NCBI GenBank assembly: GCA_964645815.1
Contig: CAZYCR010000005.1
Coordinates: 1-36,060, forward strand
DNA: 36,060 nucleotides
DNA from: JAHISC01 sp964645815
Lineage (GTDB): Bacteria > Patescibacteriota > Patescibacteriia > UBA9934
Reading direction: 5' to 3'
The notes beneath the pieces were generated by a model, which worked only from the letters and a program-made list of their open reading frames with translations, made no database searches and was not told where the DNA came from. Positions 1 through 8,238 of the stretch are shown here, in pieces. Position 1 is the first letter of the stretch; each line of letters begins with the position of its first letter. A program made the position numbers and the translations under genes.

Positions 1-341
1 ACATTAGTGAGAGTGCGGTTGCTATTGTCAGTTACTGCCTCAACCAATAATGCAGCGCCGCCAGGTCCCATAGCTTCGTATAAAACGGTTTGAATCACTG
101 TTCCCTCTCCGCCTTCACCAGTACCACGAGCAATGGCTCGATCAATATTGTCTTTGGGCATGTTGGCAGCCCGTGCTTTCTCGATCATCAAACGCAAACT
201 GAAATTCATACTTGGATCTCCACCGCCATCGCGAGCAGAAACTGTAATCGCCTTGGAAAGCTTTGAGAATATTTGCCCTCTTTTAGCGTCAGCCGCGCCT
301 TTTTTCTGTTTGATTGAGTGCCACTTGCTATGTCCTGACAT
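1..341 (-). CDS. yebC: YebC/PmpR-family protein, partial (N-terminal 113 residues)
   Basis: Member of the YebC/TACO1 family, known as DNA-binding regulators and, in recent work, as ribosome-associated factors that help translate proline-rich stretches. The start ATG is at 341-339 and the protein opens with the family hallmark MSGHSKWHSIKQKKG. It continues through SKLSKAITVSARDGGGDP and ARAANMPKDNIDRAI, all typical of the N-terminal domain, and runs off the left edge still open. The gene lies downstream of rpoC on the same strand, separated by a terminator (398-427) and a probable promoter of its own (367-395). There is no Shine-Dalgarno sequence before the ATG. Family assignment is secure; the C-terminal part cannot be seen. 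Confidence 0.95.
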   Translation of the reverse strand, partial: MSGHSKWHSIKQKKGAADAKRGQIFSKLSKAITVSARDGGGDPSMNFSLRLMIEKARAANMPKDNIDRAIARGTGEGGEGTVIQTVLYEAMGPGGAALLVEAVTDNSNRTLTN

Positions 342-366
342 AAAAAAATTGACTAATAACTCTTCA

Positions 367-395
367 AAACTAACACAAAGCCGACTTTTTTTCAA
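367..395 (-). promoter_or_regulatory. Probable yebC promoter
   Basis: On the minus strand a TTGAAA -35 box (395-390) and a TAGTTT -10 box (372-367) are separated by exactly 17 bases. They sit just beyond the rpoC terminator and about 25 bases before the yebC ATG. The -10 box is a weak match, so confidence is moderate. Confidence 0.4.
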
Positions 396-397
396 TC

Positions 398-427
398 AAA
401 AGACCAGGGTTAAAGCCCTGGTCTTTT
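398..427 (-). terminator. Rho-independent terminator after rpoC
   Basis: A perfect 12-bp stem (398-409 with 416-427; core AGACCAGGG/CCCTGGTCT) encloses a 6-base loop. Its 3' arm on the minus strand ends in TCTTTT. It lies 9 bases past the rpoC stop codon, and it would also stop transcription arriving from the other direction. Confidence 0.85.
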
Positions 428-435
428 TTAATCTA

Positions 436-3400
436 CTATTCTTCGTCCCCTGCTTCTTCAACTACTTCCTCTCCCATCTGCGGTCCTTCAGCTTCGATAT
501 CGTCATCCAATTCGCTGGCTTGAACAACATCTTCTTCCTCCTCCTCTTCTTGAGGTTCTTCTTCAAATTCTTCCTCTTCTTCGAGTTGCTCACCAAAGCC
601 GGTTCCAGCCGGGATCAAGCGACCGATAATCACGTTTTCTTTTAGTCCTGACAAACGGTCAATCTTTCCGGTAATCGCCGCATTGATAAGTACTCGGGCT
701 GTTTCTTGGAAAGAAGCGGCTGAAAGCCATGACTCGGTTGAAAGAGAGACTTTAGTGATTCCAAGGAACAATTCCTCGAACTCTGCCATCTTCTTCTTAC
801 CTTCGGCTTTAACTCGATTAAATTCTTCGTACAAAGTAGCCTTTTCAAGAATCTCGCCCGGCAAGAAATCAGTTTCACCTGGGTCAGTAACTCTAACTCG
901 ACTAAACATTTGTCGAATAATGATCTCGATGTGCTTATTGTTAAGCTTCTGACCTTGAGAAGAGTAAATCGACTGAATTTCAGTTGATAGATACTTCTGC
1001 ACAGCATCGCGACCCTTATATTTATAGAGGGCTTGTAGATCCCAGTGACCTTCGGTCAAAGCATCTCCGGCCAAAACCTCATCGCCATCTTTAACGTACA
1101 AGGCATAACCGCGAGGGATGATGTATTCACGCACCTTTTCGGCATCAAATACCACCACTACCTTAGTCTTGGCAGCATCAGAAACAGTTCCCGCTACCGC
1201 GGACAAGATCTTTTCACCATCTTTGGTTTCACCAATCACGTCACCAACTTTAACGGCGTCACCAGACTTTACTTTGACTGTACCGCCACGTCCAACCGGA
1301 TAAGTTGCTTCTTCAGCAGCAGTGTAGCGAACACGAACAATCTTTTGTCCTGGACGGGTGTCGGTCATCTTTTTGCCAGTTCCCACCTGAACAATAGAAC
1401 GCTCAGCAGTTTCAATATTCACCTTTCCAGAAACTTCAGTCATGATAGCTTTTCGCTTTGGAATTCGAGCTTCGAAAAGTTCTTCAACACGAGGCAAACC
1501 TTGAGTGATGTCTTTTCCGGCCACACCACCAGTATGGAAGGTACGCATCGTTAGCTGAGTACCAGGCTCACCAATTGATTGTGCAGCAATAGTTCCAACC
1601 GCGGCTCCCAACTTAACCAACTTGTTGTAGGCCAAGTCGTAACCATAACACTTCTGACAAACACCACGGTGGATACGACAGGTCATCACACTGCGAACAT
1701 GCGCTTCTTCCAGATTTTTCTTGGCTTTTTCGATTTCACGGATGTGATCTTCTTTGATCAACTCCCCAGCTTTAACGATCACTTTGCGTCCACCAGGAAC
1801 CAAAATGTCAGACAAAGCATAGCGTCCCAAAATTCGAATCAGCAAAGGCTCACCGATTTCTTCTGATTCCTTGTGCGTCAAAACTACACCTTTATCATCA
1901 CCACAATCTTCTTCGGTAACGATCACGTCTTGAGCCACGTCAACCAAACGACGGGTCAAGTAACCAGCGTTAGCTGTACGCAAAGCCGTATCAGACAAAC
2001 CTTTACGAATACCGTGAGATGAGATGAAGAACTCCAAGACATCGACACCTTCTTTAAATGAGGATTTAACCGGCAACTCGATAATTTCACCAGAAGGTGA
2101 TGCTTTCATACCGATCATACCAATCATCTGCGTCAGCTGACCCCAAGCACCACGAGCACCAGACTCAATCATTGTCTGCGCGCTGCCGCCGTGAGGCAAA
2201 GCTGTCTTGGCATACTCCTCAATCTGATCCTTAACGTCGGTCCAGATTTTAACGATTTGTGAATGACGCTCACTTTGTGTCAAAAGTCCTTGTTCGTAGA
2301 AAGACTCAACCTCTTGAACTTTCTGCTGACCGGCTTCAATTATCTCTTTCTTTTCCTTAATTTCCGGCAACTCGCTCATTCCCCAAGAATATCCAGCCAA
2401 GGTCGCGTAGCGGAAACCAAGATTTTTGATTTTATCGAGTAATCCAGCAGTAAATTCCTGGCCGTAGAACTCCAAAACTTCTTTGACAATGTTGGCGATC
2501 TGCTTTTTGCCCATGACGTCATTGATAAAACCAATTCGTTCTGGGAAAAGAGCGTTTAAGATAAGTCGACCTGGAGTTGTCACCAAAATTTCCTTTTCTC
2601 GTTTTACTTTAACCCAGGTGTGCAAAGTAATTTCATCGGCATCAACCGCGTACTGAACCTCTTCTGGTGAACCAAAAAGTTTAACTTTCTTTTCATCGAC
2701 TGGTTCCACTTCCATGGTGAGATAGTAAGCTGCCCAGGCCATATCTTTTCCTGGAGTTGTTACCGGACCACCGTGTGAAGGTTTTAAGAGGTTACGGATT
2801 GAAAGCATGATCTCTTCGGCTTCGCGACGAGCTTCTTCGGTCAATGGAACATGAACAGCCATCTGGTCTCCATCGAAGTCAGCGTTATAAGCGTCACAAA
2901 CCAATGGGTGAACTTGAATAGCTTTTCCTTCAATCAAGATCGGTCGGAAGGCCTGAATACCCAAACGGTGCAACGTTGGCGCACGGTTCAAGAGTACAAA
3001 GGCGTCTGATGTTACTTCTTCCAAAATATCCCAAACTTCCGGTCGGTCGCTTTCAATAAAACGATTAGCTGAACGAATATTGTGAACGTATTCGCGAGCA
3101 ATCAACTTGGAAATTACAAAAGGTTTGAAAAGTTCCAAGGCCATCATTTTAGGAATACCGCATTGGTCAATTCTCAAATGAGGACCAACAACAATTACTG
3201 AACGTCCTGAATAGTCAATACGTTTTCCAAGCAAGTTCTGACGGAAACGACCTTGCTTTCCTTTCAAAATATCAGCCAATGACTTCAACTGTCGTTTGCG
3301 GCCAGAAGCTGCAATAACTGTTTTTGATTGACGAGCTGAGTTGTCGATCAAGGCATCAACCGCTTCTTGTAACATGCGTTTTTCGTTGCGGGTAATAACT

Positions 3401-4470
3401 TCTGGTGCATTCAAAGTATGGAGTCTCTTCAAACGATTGTTACGGTTGATCACGCGGCGATAAAGATCGTTCAAGTCGCTGGTGGCAAAACGGCCACCAT
3501 CCAATGGCACCATTGGTCTCAAGTCAGCCGGGATCACTGGCACTGCTCGCATGATCATCCAATTTGGTTCAATGCCTGTCTTTTGCAAAGAATGCATCAG
3601 CTTCAAACGACGTTGCATGCGATCATGCTTGGTCTTTGAACGAGTAGTTTCCATTTCTTCTTGAATTTGCTTGATTGTCCCTTCCAAGTTAACGCGATCA
3701 AGCAAACGAAGTACTGCTTCTGCACCGATTCCAGCGTCAAAAATGTGACCAAACTTTAGTGACCACTCATGATAAGTCCCCTCTGAAATGACTTTCATGA
3801 CCTGGATCTCTTTCAAATCCCTGTCGACAGCCAAAAAGTCGCTTTCCAACTCTTCCAATTTTGCAGCAGTAAGTTCTTCGATTCGTTCGGTTTCTTCTTT
3901 GATCTTCTCTGGACTGTCTTTAAACTTTTCTGCGACTCGGCCAACATCACGCTTCTGTTCACCCTCAATCATCTTCTTCTTTGATTTGTACTCAGCCTTG
4001 ACTTGCTCCAAGGTTTGAACACGAGCTTCTTCGTTAACATCGGTAATAATGAAACTTGAGAAGTAAATAACTTTTTCCAGTTGTTGAACGCTCATGTCCA
4101 AAACTGTACCAATCTTCGATGGCACTCCTCGCAAGAACCAAATGTGAGTTACCGGCGAAGCCAACTCAATATGGGCCATGCGTTCACGTCGAACAATGGC
4201 TTGAGTTACTTCTACACCACATTTGTCACAAATAATTCCTTTATAGCGAATCTTTTTGTATTTACCACAATAACATTCCCAGTCTTTGGAAGGTCCAAAA
4301 ATTTCTTCAGCAAACAGACCTTTCTTTTCCGGTTTCTGAGTACGGTAATTAATTGTCTCCGGCTTTTCAATCTCACCGTGTGACCATTCACGAATGATTT
4401 CTGGTGAGGCGACTCTGAGCCGAATTGAGTCGAAATCGCTAGATTTGAGCGTGTTTAGTTTGAAAGCCAT
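436..4470 (-). CDS. rpoC: DNA-directed RNA polymerase subunit beta'
   Basis: The beta' subunit of RNA polymerase, 1344 residues, forms one half of the catalytic cleft. The N-terminal zinc site is visible as C66, C68, C81 and C84. The catalytic Mg2+ loop reads NADFDGDQMAVH near residue 535. The bridge-helix and trigger-loop region includes IAAQSIGEPGTQLTMRTFHT. A second zinc site is formed by the CG...CRIHRGVCQKC cysteines before it. The gene starts 5 bases after the rpoB stop, so the two are co-transcribed. It ends at a strong terminator. There is no Shine-Dalgarno sequence before the ATG. The last 55 or so residues are an unusual, almost wholly acidic tail (runs of Glu/Asp) that is not part of the conserved core. 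Confidence 0.98.
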   Translation of the reverse strand: MAFKLNTLKSSDFDSIRLRVASPEIIREWSHGEIEKPETINYRTQKPEKKGLFAEEIFGPSKDWECYCGKYKKIRYKGIICDKCGVEVTQAIVRRERMAHIELASPVTHIWFLRGVPSKIGTVLDMSVQQLEKVIYFSSFIITDVNEEARVQTLEQVKAEYKSKKKMIEGEQKRDVGRVAEKFKDSPEKIKEETERIEELTAAKLEELESDFLAVDRDLKEIQVMKVISEGTYHEWSLKFGHIFDAGIGAEAVLRLLDRVNLEGTIKQIQEEMETTRSKTKHDRMQRRLKLMHSLQKTGIEPNWMIMRAVPVIPADLRPMVPLDGGRFATSDLNDLYRRVINRNNRLKRLHTLNAPEVITRNEKRMLQEAVDALIDNSARQSKTVIAASGRKRQLKSLADILKGKQGRFRQNLLGKRIDYSGRSVIVVGPHLRIDQCGIPKMMALELFKPFVISKLIAREYVHNIRSANRFIESDRPEVWDILEEVTSDAFVLLNRAPTLHRLGIQAFRPILIEGKAIQVHPLVCDAYNADFDGDQMAVHVPLTEEARREAEEIMLSIRNLLKPSHGGPVTTPGKDMAWAAYYLTMEVEPVDEKKVKLFGSPEEVQYAVDADEITLHTWVKVKREKEILVTTPGRLILNALFPERIGFINDVMGKKQIANIVKEVLEFYGQEFTAGLLDKIKNLGFRYATLAGYSWGMSELPEIKEKKEIIEAGQQKVQEVESFYEQGLLTQSERHSQIVKIWTDVKDQIEEYAKTALPHGGSAQTMIESGARGAWGQLTQMIGMIGMKASPSGEIIELPVKSSFKEGVDVLEFFISSHGIRKGLSDTALRTANAGYLTRRLVDVAQDVIVTEEDCGDDKGVVLTHKESEEIGEPLLIRILGRYALSDILVPGGRKVIVKAGELIKEDHIREIEKAKKNLEEAHVRSVMTCRIHRGVCQKCYGYDLAYNKLVKLGAAVGTIAAQSIGEPGTQLTMRTFHTGGVAGKDITQGLPRVEELFEARIPKRKAIMTEVSGKVNIETAERSIVQVGTGKKMTDTRPGQKIVRVRYTAAEEATYPVGRGGTVKVKSGDAVKVGDVIGETKDGEKILSAVAGTVSDAAKTKVVVVFDAEKVREYIIPRGYALYVKDGDEVLAGDALTEGHWDLQALYKYKGRDAVQKYLSTEIQSIYSSQGQKLNNKHIEIIIRQMFSRVRVTDPGETDFLPGEILEKATLYEEFNRVKAEGKKKMAEFEELFLGITKVSLSTESWLSAASFQETARVLINAAITGKIDRLSGLKENVIIGRLIPAGTGFGEQLEEEEEFEEEPQEEEEEEDVVQASELDDDIEAEGPQMGEEVVEEAGDEE

Positions 4471-4475
4471 ACAAT

Positions 4476-7400
4476 TTATTTATCGCTGATTTTTGATGAA
4501 TCAATGCTCACCTTTTTTCCATTCTTCAAAAGTTCCACGTCAAGTCCAAGTCCCTTTAACTCGCGGACTAAAACGTTGAATGATTCTGGAATATTAACTT
4601 TGCGAATTTTGTCGCCCTTAATAATCGCTTCGTAAGCTTTAGAGCGTCCTGGCACGTCGTCGGATTTGATCGTCAAAATTTCTTGTAGAGTGTGAGCTGC
4701 ACCGTATGCTTCCAAAGCCCAAACTTCCATTTCTCCAAAACGCTGACCACCAAATTGTGCTTTACCTCCCAAAGGCTGTTGAGTGATCAAGGAGTAAGGA
4801 CCAATTGAACGTTGGTGCATCTTATCTTCAACCATGTGGTTCAATTTCAACATGTACATCACACCAACCGTAATTGGATGATGGAATGGTTGTCCGGTAC
4901 GTCCATCGTAAAGAGTGAGCTGACCGGATTCTGGATAACCGGCTTCTTGAAGCTCGGCTCGGATATGATCTTCTGAGACTCCAACGAATGAAGGAGAAGC
5001 AACCGTGTAACCAAGCTGTAAGGCAGCCAAACCAAGGTGAACTTCCAAAATCTGTCCCAAGTTCATACGAGAGACGATTCCGAGTGGAGTCAAAATGATG
5101 TCAACTGAACGACCTGATTCATCAAATGGCATGTCTTCAACCGGCACAATCTTTGAGATAACACCTTTGTTTCCGTGTCGACCAGCAACCTTATCTCCAA
5201 CTTGGAGTTTACGCATGTCAGCGATGGTTACCTGAATCGATTTAATGACTCCTGGTGACAAATTGTCGCCGTCTTCACGAGAGAAAATTTTCACGTCAAC
5301 AACTTTTCCTTTGTTACCATGACGCAAGTAAAGTGATGAGTCGCGAACATCGCGAGCTTTTTCTCCAAAGATTGCTCGAAGAAGTTTTTCTTCCGCTGAT
5401 AATTCAGTTTCACCCTTTGGTGTGATCTTTCCGACTAAAATATCGCCGGATTTAACTTCAGCACCAATACGGATAATACCTTCGCTATCCAAGTTCTTTA
5501 GTTTTTCTTCAGAAACGTTTGGAATGTCAGCCGTCACTACTTCTGGTCCGAGTTTAGTGTCACGGATATCCAAGGTGAGGTGATCCAAATGGATGGTAGT
5601 GAAACGATCATCTTGCACAACACGCTCAGAAACAATCACCGCGTCATCGTAGTTGTAACCGTCCCAGCTCATGAAAGCTACCAGCATGTTTTGACCAAGT
5701 GCGAGTTCACCGTTATTAACCGATGGGCCATCAGCCAAGACATCACCGCGCTTCATTTTTTGACCAGGTAAAATAACCGGTCGCTGGTTGATTGAAGTAG
5801 CGTCGTTTGAACGAACAAATTTGTTCAAATTGTATGTTGTCTCACCGGCTTTTTTATAATCCATCACCACTTTTCCGGAATCGACGTATTTAACTTCACC
5901 ATCGTCCTCCGCTACCAAAACGTGACCAGAGTCAATCGCTGCTCGGCGCTCGACACCGGTTCCAATGATTGGCGCTTGTGGTCGAATGGTTGGCACAGCC
6001 TGACGTTGCATGTTTGATCCCATGAGGGCGCGAGTTGAGTCATCGTGCTCCAAGAATGGCACCAAAGAAGTGGCGATAGAAATGATTTGTGAGGTCGAAA
6101 CGTCCATGTAATTGACCTCGGTCGCTCGAACTGATTTTGCTTCGCCGAACTTTCTGGCTTCAACGAACTCAGAAACAATGAAACCTTCTTCATCAGTTTC
6201 AATTGTTGCCGGACAAGTAACTGATTTTTCTTCTTTAAAGGCGTTGAGATACTCAATATCATTGGTCACCCGAGCGCGGTCGTTCTCAACAACAACTTTT
6301 CGATACGGTGTTTCAATAAAACCGTACTTATTAATTTTTGCGTAACTGGCCAAGTGACCAACAAGTCCAATGTTTGGTCCTTCTGGAGTTTGCACCGGAC
6401 AAATTCGACCGTAGTGAGTTACGTGTACGTCACGAACTTCGAAACCGGCACGTTCACGCGACAAACCGCCCTGACCCATGGCTGACAAACGACGTTTGTG
6501 TTCAAGTTCTGACAAAGGATTGGTCTGATCCATGAATTGAGACAACTGTGAAGACATGAAGAATTCGCGAGTTGCACCAATCACCGGCCGGGCATTAATC
6601 AGACGTCCCGGACTCAATGATTCTATGTCATGAGTTGACATGCGGTCGCGGATGATACGTTCCATGCGAGCCAAACCAATACGGTAACGACCCTGAATTA
6701 ATTCACCAACCGCACGGACACGTCGGTTACCGAGGTGGTCAACATCATCTGGTTCATCTTGTTCAATATTTAGCCGAATTATTTCACTAATAATTTCAAC
6801 CAAGTCTTCCTTCTTCAAAATTCGATTCTCTTCTTCCTCAACGCCTTGTTCTGGATTTTCTTTATTAAAACGAAGATTGAATTTGAAACGTCCGACTTGA
6901 CCCAAGTCATAACGTTCAAAGTTAAAGAACATTGAGTGAATCAACTGCTTAGCGTTATCGGCTGTTGCCAAATCACCTGGTCGAATACGTTTATAGACCT
7001 CCTTCAAACCTTCTTCTTCATTAGAAGATGCATCTTTGGCAATCGTTGCTTCGATGTATCGATTCATTGGGTGAATATCGACATCCTTGAAAAGCGCAAG
7101 AATTTCTTCGTCAGTGGTATAACCAAAAGCACGCAAGAGAGCGGTTACAGCCACCTTACGCTTACGGTCGATTTTGACCCAAATAACATTTTTAACATCA
7201 GTTTCAAATTCCAACCAGGCACCTCGGTTAGGAATTATTTTTGCTCCATAGTATCTACGACCGCGAAGCACTTCAGCGGTAAAGAATGCTCCAGCGGATC
7301 GAACCAACTGAGAAACGACTACGCGCTCAACTCCATTGATAATGAACGTGCCACGCGGAGTCATCACTGGTAGGTCGCCCAAAAAGATCTCTTGTTCTTT

Positions 7401-7712
7401 AACATCGCCGGTCCTTAAATTTTTCAAAACAGTCTTTACTCGAAGCGGTGCTTCGTAAGTAATATTTTTTTCCTTAGAAGTTACTTCATCGAATTTTGGC
7501 TCATCAAGATAGTAGTCACTGAAACTCAATTCTAGATCACGACCAATGAAATCCTTGACCGGAGAAATTTCAGCCAATAATTCGCGAATACCATCCTCCA
7601 AAAACCATTTATAAGAATCCTTTTGAACACTAACCAAGTCTGGCAGGTCCATTGCGTTCCGAATTGGAGTAAAGTAACGACGTTCATTTGACGCTGATGT
7701 TTTTTGTGCCAT
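4476..7712 (-). CDS. rpoB: DNA-directed RNA polymerase subunit beta
   Basis: The beta subunit of RNA polymerase, 1078 residues, a short form without the large lineage-specific insertions of E. coli RpoB (1342). The rifampicin-pocket segment reads SSQLSQFMDQTNPLSE, then HKRRLSAM. Residues equivalent to E. coli Q513, D516, S522, H526, R529 and S531 are all kept, while the L533 equivalent is Met. The motifs GRICPVQTPEGPNIGL and, near the C-terminus, KAQFGGQRFGEMEVWALEAYGA are canonical. The gene is first in an rpoB-rpoC operon. No rplJ/rplL precedes it as in most bacteria; instead there is a roughly 210-base leader with its own promoter at 7933-7961. There is no Shine-Dalgarno sequence before the ATG, which follows a T-rich tract. 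Confidence 0.98.
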   Translation of the reverse strand: MAQKTSASNERRYFTPIRNAMDLPDLVSVQKDSYKWFLEDGIRELLAEISPVKDFIGRDLELSFSDYYLDEPKFDEVTSKEKNITYEAPLRVKTVLKNLRTGDVKEQEIFLGDLPVMTPRGTFIINGVERVVVSQLVRSAGAFFTAEVLRGRRYYGAKIIPNRGAWLEFETDVKNVIWVKIDRKRKVAVTALLRAFGYTTDEEILALFKDVDIHPMNRYIEATIAKDASSNEEEGLKEVYKRIRPGDLATADNAKQLIHSMFFNFERYDLGQVGRFKFNLRFNKENPEQGVEEEENRILKKEDLVEIISEIIRLNIEQDEPDDVDHLGNRRVRAVGELIQGRYRIGLARMERIIRDRMSTHDIESLSPGRLINARPVIGATREFFMSSQLSQFMDQTNPLSELEHKRRLSAMGQGGLSRERAGFEVRDVHVTHYGRICPVQTPEGPNIGLVGHLASYAKINKYGFIETPYRKVVVENDRARVTNDIEYLNAFKEEKSVTCPATIETDEEGFIVSEFVEARKFGEAKSVRATEVNYMDVSTSQIISIATSLVPFLEHDDSTRALMGSNMQRQAVPTIRPQAPIIGTGVERRAAIDSGHVLVAEDDGEVKYVDSGKVVMDYKKAGETTYNLNKFVRSNDATSINQRPVILPGQKMKRGDVLADGPSVNNGELALGQNMLVAFMSWDGYNYDDAVIVSERVVQDDRFTTIHLDHLTLDIRDTKLGPEVVTADIPNVSEEKLKNLDSEGIIRIGAEVKSGDILVGKITPKGETELSAEEKLLRAIFGEKARDVRDSSLYLRHGNKGKVVDVKIFSREDGDNLSPGVIKSIQVTIADMRKLQVGDKVAGRHGNKGVISKIVPVEDMPFDESGRSVDIILTPLGIVSRMNLGQILEVHLGLAALQLGYTVASPSFVGVSEDHIRAELQEAGYPESGQLTLYDGRTGQPFHHPITVGVMYMLKLNHMVEDKMHQRSIGPYSLITQQPLGGKAQFGGQRFGEMEVWALEAYGAAHTLQEILTIKSDDVPGRSKAYEAIIKGDKIRKVNIPESFNVLVRELKGLGLDVELLKNGKKVSIDSSKISDK

Positions 7713-7926
7713 AAAAACAAAAATTTGCTCGATTTAAATAAATCAAGCTTATTGATGATCTTTCTCGTTGTAATTGGCAGCCTCTAGAGCGGAAAATCCG
7801 GCACTAAACGCATACGTTGGGTGTGGGGGAGTCACCTGAACGAGAGATTATTTTATGTAAAGTTAGCGATATTTGACAACTCTTCGGATTGTCTGTCTCG
7901 CCAGCGGCTGAACTAGTCAGCCAAGC
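7713..7926 (-). ncRNA. Structured 5' leader of rpoBC (candidate regulatory RNA)
   Basis: The interval between the predicted transcription start near 7926 and the rpoB ATG has no ORF but several paired elements. A 5'-proximal hairpin pairs GGCTGA with TCAGCC (7906-7911/7917-7922). A second pairs GACAA with TTGTC (7875-7879/7889-7893). A 7-bp long-range helix, AACGAGA (7839-7845) with TCTCGTT (7763-7769), closes a domain of about 70 bases containing a C-rich tract and the small hairpin AACG/CGTT (7807-7818). Ribosomal-protein or RNA-polymerase feedback on such leaders is known elsewhere. Here a regulatory role is inferred from structure only. Confidence 0.45.
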
Positions 7927-7932
7927 GGGGCA

Positions 7933-7961
7933 AGTATATCAAAGCCTTGAAAAAAGCGCAA
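7933..7961 (-). promoter_or_regulatory. rpoBC promoter
   Basis: On the minus strand, TTGCGC (7961-7956) and TATACT (7938-7933) are separated by 17 bases. The bases before the -10 box read TGA, giving an extended -10. This is the best sigma-70-type promoter upstream of rpoB and predicts a start near 7926. Confidence 0.7.
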
Positions 7962-8128
7962 GTAACAGCTTTTTCCCTTAGAATGCAGGGCGAGGACAAG
8001 ATATACGTGGGTCAGGCCTATGTAAGAGAACGTTGAGGAGAGAGATTTTAACCCGCCCTAAGGCGAGAAAACGTTCAAGCACAGGTTTGACCAATCCAGC
8101 CGCACCCCGCAATCCAAGAGAAGAAGTT
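7950..8128 (-). ncRNA. ssrS: 6S-like RNA candidate (rod-shaped non-coding RNA)
   Basis: A transcript of about 175-180 bases is predicted between the promoter at 8135-8163 and a T-rich stop at 7955-7950. It folds into one long rod. AATCCAAG (8111-8118) pairs with CTTAGAAT (7977-7984) with one mismatch. CACCCCGC (8103-8110) pairs with GCAGGGCG (7985-7992). After an asymmetric internal loop (8093-8102 against 7993-8009), TGACC (8088-8092) pairs with GGTCA (8010-8014), CACAGG (8080-8085) with CCTATG (8017-8022), and AACGTTC (8070-8076) with GAACGTT (8028-8034). The apical part (8035-8069) carries its own 6-bp hairpin. Length, end-to-end pairing and a single-stranded bubble match 6S RNA, which binds the sigma-70 holoenzyme. 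No sequence-level match was claimed. A 61-codon ORF lies inside it but has no protein-like character. Confidence 0.5.
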
Positions 8129-8134
8129 GGAAAT

Positions 8135-8163
8135 ATTATAAAGGAGCGATAATTTTTTAACAA
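8135..8163 (-). promoter_or_regulatory. Promoter of the 6S-like RNA
   Basis: On the minus strand, TTGTTA (8163-8158) and a perfect TATAAT (8140-8135) are separated by 17 bases. The predicted start near 8128 coincides with the 5' end of the rod-shaped RNA. Confidence 0.6.
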
Positions 8164-8177
8164 GCAAGGGGAAAAGT

Positions 8178-8206
8178 AAACTATCAGTTATTAGCGAAAA
8201 TGTCAA
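8178..8206 (-). promoter_or_regulatory. Second upstream promoter behind the recA terminator
   Basis: On the minus strand, a consensus TTGACA (8206-8201) and TAGTTT (8183-8178) are separated by 17 bases, just past the recA terminator. It would give a transcript some 45 bases longer at the 5' end than the one from 8135-8163. B. subtilis and E. coli 6S genes also use tandem promoters, but here that is only an analogy. Confidence 0.45.
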
Positions 8207-8208
8207 CC

Positions 8209-8235
8209 AAAAACTCGGACTGAGTCCGAGTTTTT
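8209..8235 (-). terminator. Rho-independent terminator after recA
   Basis: The inverted repeat ACTCGGAC (8213-8220)/GTCCGAGT (8224-8231) is extended by AAAA/TTTT pairs and has a 3-base loop. On the minus strand it starts 4 bases after the recA stop and finishes in TTTTT. Confidence 0.85.
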
Positions 8236-8238
8236 TAA

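Noticed and set aside
133..645. 170-codon ORF on the plus strand over the yebC start and rpoC end
   Set aside because: It is antisense to two well-supported genes and to a terminator, with a composition (runs of Phe/Leu) that mirrors the acidic tail of RpoC.
1045..1554. 169-codon ORF antisense to rpoC
   Set aside because: A frame shadow of the strongly conserved rpoC sequence; no ribosome-binding site, promoter or recognisable domain.
7785..7830. Possible RNase P RNA core (GGAAAATCCGG resembles GAGGAAAGTCC)
   Set aside because: The other conserved RNase P blocks (for example GGTAAGAGCNCACC and the closing ACAGAACC region) are missing at the right distances, and a strong rpoB promoter lies within what would be the molecule.
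7978..8163. 61-codon ORF inside the 6S-like RNA
   Set aside because: It spans the promoter and the rod arms; the product has no domain and the nucleotide pairing explains the sequence better.
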